This document shows, piece after piece, positions 5,471 through 7,117 of a stretch of 7,117 bases of DNA (the first letter of the stretch is position 1; every line of letters begins with the position of its first letter). The notes under the pieces are model-generated. The model searched no databases, was not told the origin of the DNA, and was given only the letters and a program-made list of their open reading frames with translations. The position numbers and the translations under genes were made by a program. This DNA comes from CAYVMN01 sp964452575 (lineage in GTDB: Bacteria > Desulfobacterota > DSM-4660 > Desulfatiglandales > Desulfatiglandaceae), in NCBI GenBank assembly GCA_964452575.1, contig CAYVMN010000216.1:1-7117 (forward strand), read 5' to 3'.

Positions 5471-6367
5471 GTGACCTATTATGCCCAGCTCGTCTTGAAC
5501 GGGGTCATTGCCGGGTCTATCTATGCCCTGTTTGCAGTCGGGCTGACCATGGTCTATGGCGTATTCCGGTTCATTAATTTCGCCCACGGAGAACTGATCG
5601 CCTGGGGTGCTTACCTTGTCCTACTGTTTATGCACCCCCCGGTCTCCCTGCCCCTCTATGTGGCCGTCCTCCCTGCCCTGGTTGTCACCGTGGTCATCGG
5701 GCTGGGCCAGGACCGTTATGTGTACAGGCCCCTGATACGCGGCAAACGGATCACACTCCTGATCGCCTCCATCGGGCTCTCCTATTTCCTCAGAAACGCC
5801 ATCCGTCTCATCTGGGGATCGGATCTCAGGACATACGGCATCAGCCCTTCCAGGGGTTTGATGCTTGCCGGGCTCCCCGTCTACCTGATCTTCTGTGCCC
5901 TGCTGACCCTGTTGGCCTTCCTTACGGCCCGCCGGCTCGGCCTATCCCCCTTCGGACGGGCCCTGAAGGTGGTGAGGGAGGATGAGTATGTGGCCCAGGC
6001 CCTGGGAAAGAACGTCCTTCGCCTCAAGATCAAGGCCGTGACAGTGGGCTCCATCCTGGCAGGGCTGGCAGGGTGTCTGTGGGCACACTACATCACCTAC
6101 ATCAGCCCTTCGGATTTCACGCTCAACGAGACGATCCTCGTATTACTGTGCGTGGTCTTGGGGGGGAGGGGCACAAACTGGGGCCCCCTGCTGGGGGCAT
6201 TTCTGATCATGTTCTTTCAGGAGTCCCTGAGGTTTCTCCCCCTTTCCGAGGATCTCGGCCGGCTTGTGGCCCCCCTTCAGGGCATGGTCTACGGCGGGGT
6301 CCTGGTCCTTATCATGCTCAAGCGACCCGAGGGGATCATATCCGAATACAGAGGAAAGAGATGCTGA
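5471..6367 (+). CDS. livH: Branched-chain amino acid type ABC transporter permease (LivH-like N-terminus, LivM-like C-terminus)
   Basis: This 298-residue inner-membrane permease starts at GTG 5471, the only plausible start after the in-frame stop at 5441-5443. The ribosome binding site is weak (GGAA at 5461-5464), so translation may be limited or depend on leader folding. Residues 7-41 (LVLNGVIAGSIYALFAVGL through INFAHGE) are the LivH signature, and IASIGLSYFLRNAIRLIWGSD (98-118) is also LivH-like. From about residue 160 the text changes to LivM character: GRALKVVREDE (162-172), QALGKN (176-181), AGLAGCLWAHY (197-207), ISPSDFT (211-217), GGRGTNWGPLLGA (231-243) and FQESLRFL (249-256), ending with the family motif RPEGI (285-289). 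The loop at 162-190 is the expected contact for the ATPase. Length is normal for LivH. It overlaps the next gene by seven bases. Confidence 0.9.
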   Translation: MTYYAQLVLNGVIAGSIYALFAVGLTMVYGVFRFINFAHGELIAWGAYLVLLFMHPPVSLPLYVAVLPALVVTVVIGLGQDRYVYRPLIRGKRITLLIASIGLSYFLRNAIRLIWGSDLRTYGISPSRGLMLAGLPVYLIFCALLTLLAFLTARRLGLSPFGRALKVVREDEYVAQALGKNVLRLKIKAVTVGSILAGLAGCLWAHYITYISPSDFTLNETILVLLCVVLGGRGTNWGPLLGAFLIMFFQESLRFLPLSEDLGRLVAPLQGMVYGGVLVLIMLKRPEGIISEYRGKRC

Positions 6368-7117
6368 GGATCGAGAATGTCACCAAGGGTTTCGGGGGCC
6401 TGATCGCGGTAAATGATGTCACGCTGAGGCTCGGTGATATTGGCATAACAGGCCTGATCGGCCCCAACGGGAGCGGCAAGACCACCCTCTTTCACATGAT
6501 CACGGGCTTTTACCCGGTGGACCAGGGCCGCATCTATTTTGAAGACAGGCTGATCAGCAGGCTCCCGCCCCATACCATCAGCCGGGCCGGCCTGGTCCGC
6601 ACCTTCCAGCAGACCCGGGTCTTACCCTTTATGTCCGCCCTGGATAACCTTTTGTCGGCAGCACCCGAGCAGACAGGGGAGCGGCTTTCCGCCCTCTTTT
6701 TCAGGCCAGGCCGGATAAGAAGGGAGGAGGAAAGGAACAGGGAGAGGGCAAGGGAGATCCTGGGGCTTATGGCCCTGACACCCGTGGCGGATCAGCTGGC
6801 CGGGATGTTGAGCTTCGGGCAGCAGAAACTCCTCGAGCTCGGTCGGGTCCTTATGGGCAGGCCCAGGATGATCCTCCTGGACGAGCCCACGGCAGGGATC
6901 AGCCCTACCCTTATCCGTCAGTTGGTGGGGATCCTCAGGGGACTCAGTCATAAAGGGATACGGATCTTCTTGATCGAGCACAATATGCCGGTGGTAGGGG
7001 AGATATGTGAGCGGATCTTCGTGATGGATTCAGGGAGTCTCATATTCTCCGGCTCACCCGTGGATGCCAAGGGGGATAGCCGGGTCATCGAGGCATACCT
7101 GGGGAGGGAGGATCGTG
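6361..7117 (+). CDS. livG: Branched-chain amino acid type ABC transporter ATPase, LivG-like (3' end off window)
   Basis: The frame is open from ATG 6361 to the right edge, giving 252 residues, nearly a whole LivG (about 250-260). It hydrolyses ATP on the cytoplasmic side to drive import through the permease. Visible motifs are Walker A GPNGSGKT (34-41), Q-loop RTFQQTR (80-86), signature LSFGQQ (150-155), Walker B ILLDEP (171-176) with Asp174 and Glu175, D-loop region AGISP (178-182) and the switch His207 in LIEHNMP. The LivG-specific features are the FGGL start at 11-14, TGLIGPNGSGK, a charged insertion rich in Arg and Glu (about 115-132), and the AYLG motif (245-248) close to the end. GAGG at 6351-6354, inside livH, serves as ribosome binding site, and ATGCTGA overlaps the livH stop, so translation is probably coupled. 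All catalytic residues are present. Confidence 0.93.
   Translation, partial: MLRIENVTKGFGGLIAVNDVTLRLGDIGITGLIGPNGSGKTTLFHMITGFYPVDQGRIYFEDRLISRLPPHTISRAGLVRTFQQTRVLPFMSALDNLLSAAPEQTGERLSALFFRPGRIRREEERNRERAREILGLMALTPVADQLAGMLSFGQQKLLELGRVLMGRPRMILLDEPTAGISPTLIRQLVGILRGLSHKGIRIFLIEHNMPVVGEICERIFVMDSGSLIFSGSPVDAKGDSRVIEAYLGREDR

Noticed and set aside
1..7117. CRISPR arrays, rRNA or tRNA genes, toxin-antitoxin pairs, phage genes or intact insertion sequences
   Set aside because: I looked for regularly spaced identical repeats, RNA gene signatures and transposase motifs and saw none; the repeats found are contiguous, without unique spacers.

Overview
This 7.1 kb window looks like a bacterial chromosome of a free-living, probably anaerobic or environmental Gram-negative lineage. 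Three things suggest this: the end of an environmental-type integron integrase, a long UPF0182 membrane protein, and a branched-chain amino acid type ABC transporter operon. The short-period tandem repeats between genes would suit a Desulfobacterota (deltaproteobacterial) genome. That placement is impression only, since no marker gene is present.

Layout. Bases 1-420 are the C-terminal 139 codons of an integron integrase (intI), whose start lies off the left edge. Bases 421-1120 form a 700-base stretch with no convincing full-length gene. It holds two stem-loops, an octamer/heptamer G+T-rich tandem array, a possible 43-codon secreted-peptide ORF, a degenerate heptamer array with a 9-bp hairpin, and two inverted copies of a roughly 33-bp nonamer-based repeat. 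One copy supplies the stop codon of the small ORF; the other ends next to the stop of the following gene. Bases 1121-3961 on the minus strand encode a 946-residue UPF0182 (COG1615) protein. Bases 3962-4284 separate the divergent UPF0182 and liv transcription units. They hold candidate promoters for both directions and a 53-codon hydrophobic ORF resembling the C-terminal end of a CcdA/DsbD-type membrane protein, probably a gene remnant.

Bases 4285-7117 are a plus-strand operon: a periplasmic substrate-binding protein (livJ/livK type), an inner-membrane permease (livH position) and an ATPase (livG type) cut by the right edge. Together they would make an importer in which the binding protein captures an amino acid or similar small carboxylate in the periplasm. 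The permease and ATPase would then move it across the inner membrane. The second permease (livM) and second ATPase (livF) expected for this family are not in the window; livG follows livH directly with a 7-base overlap.

The most interesting points are the permease, whose N-terminal half reads as LivH and C-terminal half as LivM; the integrase, which has Gln where the family has a catalytic His; and the 907-1115 segment bounded by inverted repeats. I see no clear novel defence or mobile system here. All family assignments rest on reading the sequence without database searches.
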